Assembly: GCF_018332655.1 (NCBI RefSeq)
Contig: NZ_BOQL01000017.1
Coordinates: 124,001-188,000 of the forward strand
DNA length: 64,000 nucleotides
Origin: Actinoplanes auranticolor
GTDB taxonomy: Bacteria > Actinomycetota > Actinomycetes > Mycobacteriales > Micromonosporaceae
Reading direction: 5' to 3'
The notes below the pieces were generated by a model that saw only the letters and a list, made by a program, of their open reading frames with translations, was not told the origin of the DNA and ran no database searches. This document shows, piece by piece, positions 62,045 through 64,000 of this stretch. The translations under genes were made by a program, and so were the position numbers. The stretch's first letter is position 1. Each line of letters begins with the position of its first letter.

Positions 62045-63169
62045 GTGACCGGGAAGCTGCTGCGCGTGCCGGCCGCCGTCGTCATCCTGGCGGCCGCGGT
62101 CCTGATCGGCTGGCGCGTGCTGGCCCCCGCCGAGGTCCTCGAACCGGCCACCGGTGCCCTGCCGGTAGCCGTGACCCTGCCGCCCGGCGTCACCGGCAAG
62201 ACCACGATGGCGCCGCTGATCGTCGCCGGCAGCGTCCGGGTCTACGCGGGCAAGCGTTTGGTCAAGGCCGACGGCCCGGTCGAGGCGAAGACCATGTACA
62301 CCGCGCGGTGGTCGTTCCGCCGCTGGCCCGAGCAGCTCACCGGGATCGTCGCGGTGGCGGCCACGGTGGTCACCCGGTGGTCGGACGGTGCGCTCGTGGC
62401 GCTCGACGGGCGTACCGGGGAGCAGGTCTGGCGCTCCGCCGGGCCCGCCGCCGAACCCTTCACCGGACGCACCGGCTCCGCGGCGGTCTGGGCGCCGCCG
62501 GGCCTGCACACCGCGGGGACCAGCGTGCTGGTCACCGACGGCCGGCAGCTGATCGCCCGGGCCGCCACGGACGGCACCCAACGCTGGGCGGTGACCCTGC
62601 CGCCCGGCTGCGGCGACGGCTTCGTGACCGCGGGCGGCCGGTACGTGTGCAGCTCGGGCGCATGGGACGTGCTCTCGGGCACCGTGGTCCGGGGCTGGCC
62701 GACCGGGCCGTTCACCGCGGTCGGATGCGACGTGGCCCGCTCGGACTGCGCCGGCCTGCGCGACGGGGCCGGGCAGGGCTGGCTGACCGGCGCGCGGCGA
62801 CCGGAGCGGGCTCCGGCCCTGGACGCACCGGCCGCCACGGCCGGCGGTGACCTGGTGCTGAGCGCCTCGGCCGACGCTGTAGTGGCCTCCCGGGCGGACG
62901 GCGAGGTGTGGCGGTGGGCCGGCGCGGCGCAGGTGCTCGGCGTCCGTGCCGGGCGGGCCGTGCTGCTCACGCCGGACCGGCGGCTGATCGTGCTGGACGC
63001 TGCGACGGGCGCGCAGCGGGCGGTGTTCCCGCTGTACGTACCCGACGAGCGCGTCGAGCCGTGGCAACCGGACGGATGGCAGCTGACGGACGGCTATCTG
63101 GCGGTGCAGCGGCTGGAGCCGGATGGGAGCTTCTACACGACGGACCCGGTGGTCATCGCGGCGCTCTAG
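62045..63169 (+). CDS. membrane-anchored PQQ-like beta-propeller protein
   Basis: 374 residues. An N-terminal helix (about 8-27) is followed by WD/PQQ-type blades such as DGALVALDGRTGEQVWRSAG, TDGTQRWAV and DRRLIVLDAATGAQRAVF. Cys pairs (PGCGDG, YVCSS, GCDVARSDC) suggest an extracytoplasmic disulfide-bonded domain. The PQQ-binding enzymes' catalytic residues are not evident, so it is more likely a binding or scaffold propeller. Confidence 0.65.
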   Translation: MTGKLLRVPAAVVILAAAVLIGWRVLAPAEVLEPATGALPVAVTLPPGVTGKTTMAPLIVAGSVRVYAGKRLVKADGPVEAKTMYTARWSFRRWPEQLTGIVAVAATVVTRWSDGALVALDGRTGEQVWRSAGPAAEPFTGRTGSAAVWAPPGLHTAGTSVLVTDGRQLIARAATDGTQRWAVTLPPGCGDGFVTAGGRYVCSSGAWDVLSGTVVRGWPTGPFTAVGCDVARSDCAGLRDGAGQGWLTGARRPERAPALDAPAATAGGDLVLSASADAVVASRADGEVWRWAGAAQVLGVRAGRAVLLTPDRRLIVLDAATGAQRAVFPLYVPDERVEPWQPDGWQLTDGYLAVQRLEPDGSFYTTDPVVIAAL

Positions 63170-63232
63170 GGTGGACGGCGCCGGGCGGAGTGGTCCCGAG
63201 GGACATCGCGGTCGACACCTTTCCCCGGCGCG

Positions 63233-63255
63233 GAGCCGGTCCGTCGGGCCGGCTC
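63233..63255 (+). terminator. bidirectional terminator hairpin
   Basis: Perfect 7-bp stem GAGCCGG/CCGGCTC with a 9-nt loop between convergent genes ending at 63169 and 63270. Confidence 0.5.
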
Positions 63256-63269
63256 ATTGCCGTGGCCGT

Positions 63270-64000
63270 TCAGACCAGGCGGGTCAGTAGGGCCGTCCAA
63301 GCCTCCTCCGCCGCGCCCGCGATCGGGCCGTCGTCGCCCAGCAGCGCCGGCACGACCGGTGGCGGGGCCGCGCGCCGGAAACTCATCAGGCCCGCCTCGT
63401 AAGCGGTCAGCAGCTGCTCCGGGGCCGCGGCGAGCAGGTCGACACCGAGGCCGCCCAGCGTGACCAGGTCCGCGTCCAGGCCGTTGACCAGGCCCGCGAT
63501 GCCCCGGCCGAGGGCTGTTGCCACGGTGGCGGCGGCAGCGGCCGGTTCGGGCTCGGGCGAGGTGATGATCCGCCGGGCGTACGTGATCAGGTCGCGCGGC
63601 GGCTCGTGCCCCAGCAGGCGGGCCAGTGCCGAGCCGTCCACGGCGGTGCCCCAGCAGCCGTACGCGCCGCACGGGCAGCGCACCGCGGGGTCACCGAACG
63701 GCATGTGCCCGAACTCGCCGGCCGCACCCAGCGCACCGATCAGCACCTTGCCGCCGTCCACCACCGCGCCGCCCAGGCCGGCCTCGATGCGCAGGTGCAG
63801 GGCGACCGCCGCGCCGACGGCCATCCCGCGCCGGGACTCGGCCGAGGCGGCCAGCGTGGCGTCGTTGCCCGCCACGAAGATCTCGGCCCGGGGCCAGGCC
63901 GCGGCCAGGTCGACGTCGTGCCAGCCGAGGTTGCTGGCGTCCAGCATCAGGTCGCGCGAGACGGTGCCCGGGACGGCGATACCGATGCCGCGGATCCGGT
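63270..64000 (-). CDS. ROK-family regulator or kinase, N-terminus beyond window
   Basis: The frame runs off the right edge; at least 243 C-terminal residues are seen. GIGIAVPGTVSRDL, AGNDATLAASAESRRG, GEFGHMPFGDPAVRCPCGAYGCWG (zinc-site Cys residues present, Trp in place of the usual Glu) and TLGGLGVDLLAAAP are ROK motifs. Whether a helix-turn-helix precedes it, making it a repressor rather than a glucokinase, cannot be seen. Unlike the ROK gene at 55568 it keeps the cysteines. Confidence 0.85.
   Translation of the reverse strand, partial: RIRGIGIAVPGTVSRDLMLDASNLGWHDVDLAAAWPRAEIFVAGNDATLAASAESRRGMAVGAAVALHLRIEAGLGGAVVDGGKVLIGALGAAGEFGHMPFGDPAVRCPCGAYGCWGTAVDGSALARLLGHEPPRDLITYARRIITSPEPEPAAAAATVATALGRGIAGLVNGLDADLVTLGGLGVDLLAAAPEQLLTAYEAGLMSFRRAAPPPVVPALLGDDGPIAGAAEEAWTALLTRLV

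Overview
The window is high-GC DNA with many GTG starts, overlapping ATGA/GTGA gene junctions, Lsr2, CarD, DisA and a leaderless-promoter signature, so it is an actinomycete. A four-gene type III polyketide cluster of the kind described from Actinoplanes (agq) and the overall gene content point to Micromonosporaceae, most likely Actinoplanes or a close relative. The backbone ftsH-folE / folP-folB-folK-DUF3180 / DUF2520-panC-panD / coaX-lysS-lsr2-clpC / mutY / disA-radA / carD-ispD-ispF follows the order known from Mycobacterium tuberculosis. The extra gene sets described below sit between backbone blocks. No rRNA, tRNA, CRISPR array, transposase or integrase was found.

Layout. 1-1407: end of ftsH, folE (apparently from a CTG codon) and a RidA-family gene. 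1528-14564: two leftward accessory blocks that separate folE from folP. The first is a three-gene operon of an FtsK/SpoIIIE-type ATPase, a 3-TM protein and a small helical protein. The second is a type IV secretion-like operon (VirB2-, VirB3-, VirB4-, VirB6-, VirB8- and VirB1-like genes plus one unknown) with no relaxase. 14876-17176: folP-folB-folK-DUF3180, all overlapping. 17253-19402: orphan ABC permease and small unknown genes. 19563-23193: OpuC-type betaine/choline transporter whose binding lipoprotein looks circularly permuted. 23305-25092: Pro/Ala-rich membrane protein with 18-bp coding repeats. 25100-27321: diverged nuoD paralogue translationally coupled to a MidA/NDUFAF7-type methyltransferase.

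27442-38977 carries the cofactor and housekeeping block: DUF2520, panC, panD, a septum-formation-like lipoprotein, nadB, nadC, coaX, lysS, lsr2 and clpC, with a cluster of DnaA-box-like sequences upstream of clpC. 39083-46241 holds DUF4291, mutY, an ACT-domain protein, def, small genes, disA and radA. 47130-51011 is the agq-like cluster (UbiA prenyltransferase, methyltransferase, acyl-CoA-dehydrogenase-fold flavoprotein, type III PKS), lying between radA and carD. 52665-54423 is carD-ispD-ispF. 55568-58276 pairs a ROK repressor with a divergent GH46 chitosanase and palindromic operator candidates. 58334-61532 encodes homogentisate catabolism (hmgA, an unknown gene, fahA). The window ends in a second ROK gene that runs off the edge.

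How the genes work together: folE/P/B/K make the dihydropterin part of folate; panC, panD and coaX (plus a possible ketopantoate reductase) feed coenzyme A; nadB and nadC feed NAD; ispD and ispF are consecutive MEP-pathway steps. The most unusual items are the permuted binding protein, the NuoD/methyltransferase pair, the relaxase-less secretion locus split away from a second DNA/protein-pumping ATPase operon, and a repeated promoter-start geometry (TANNNT, then 6-7 nt, then GTG) at a dozen genes.
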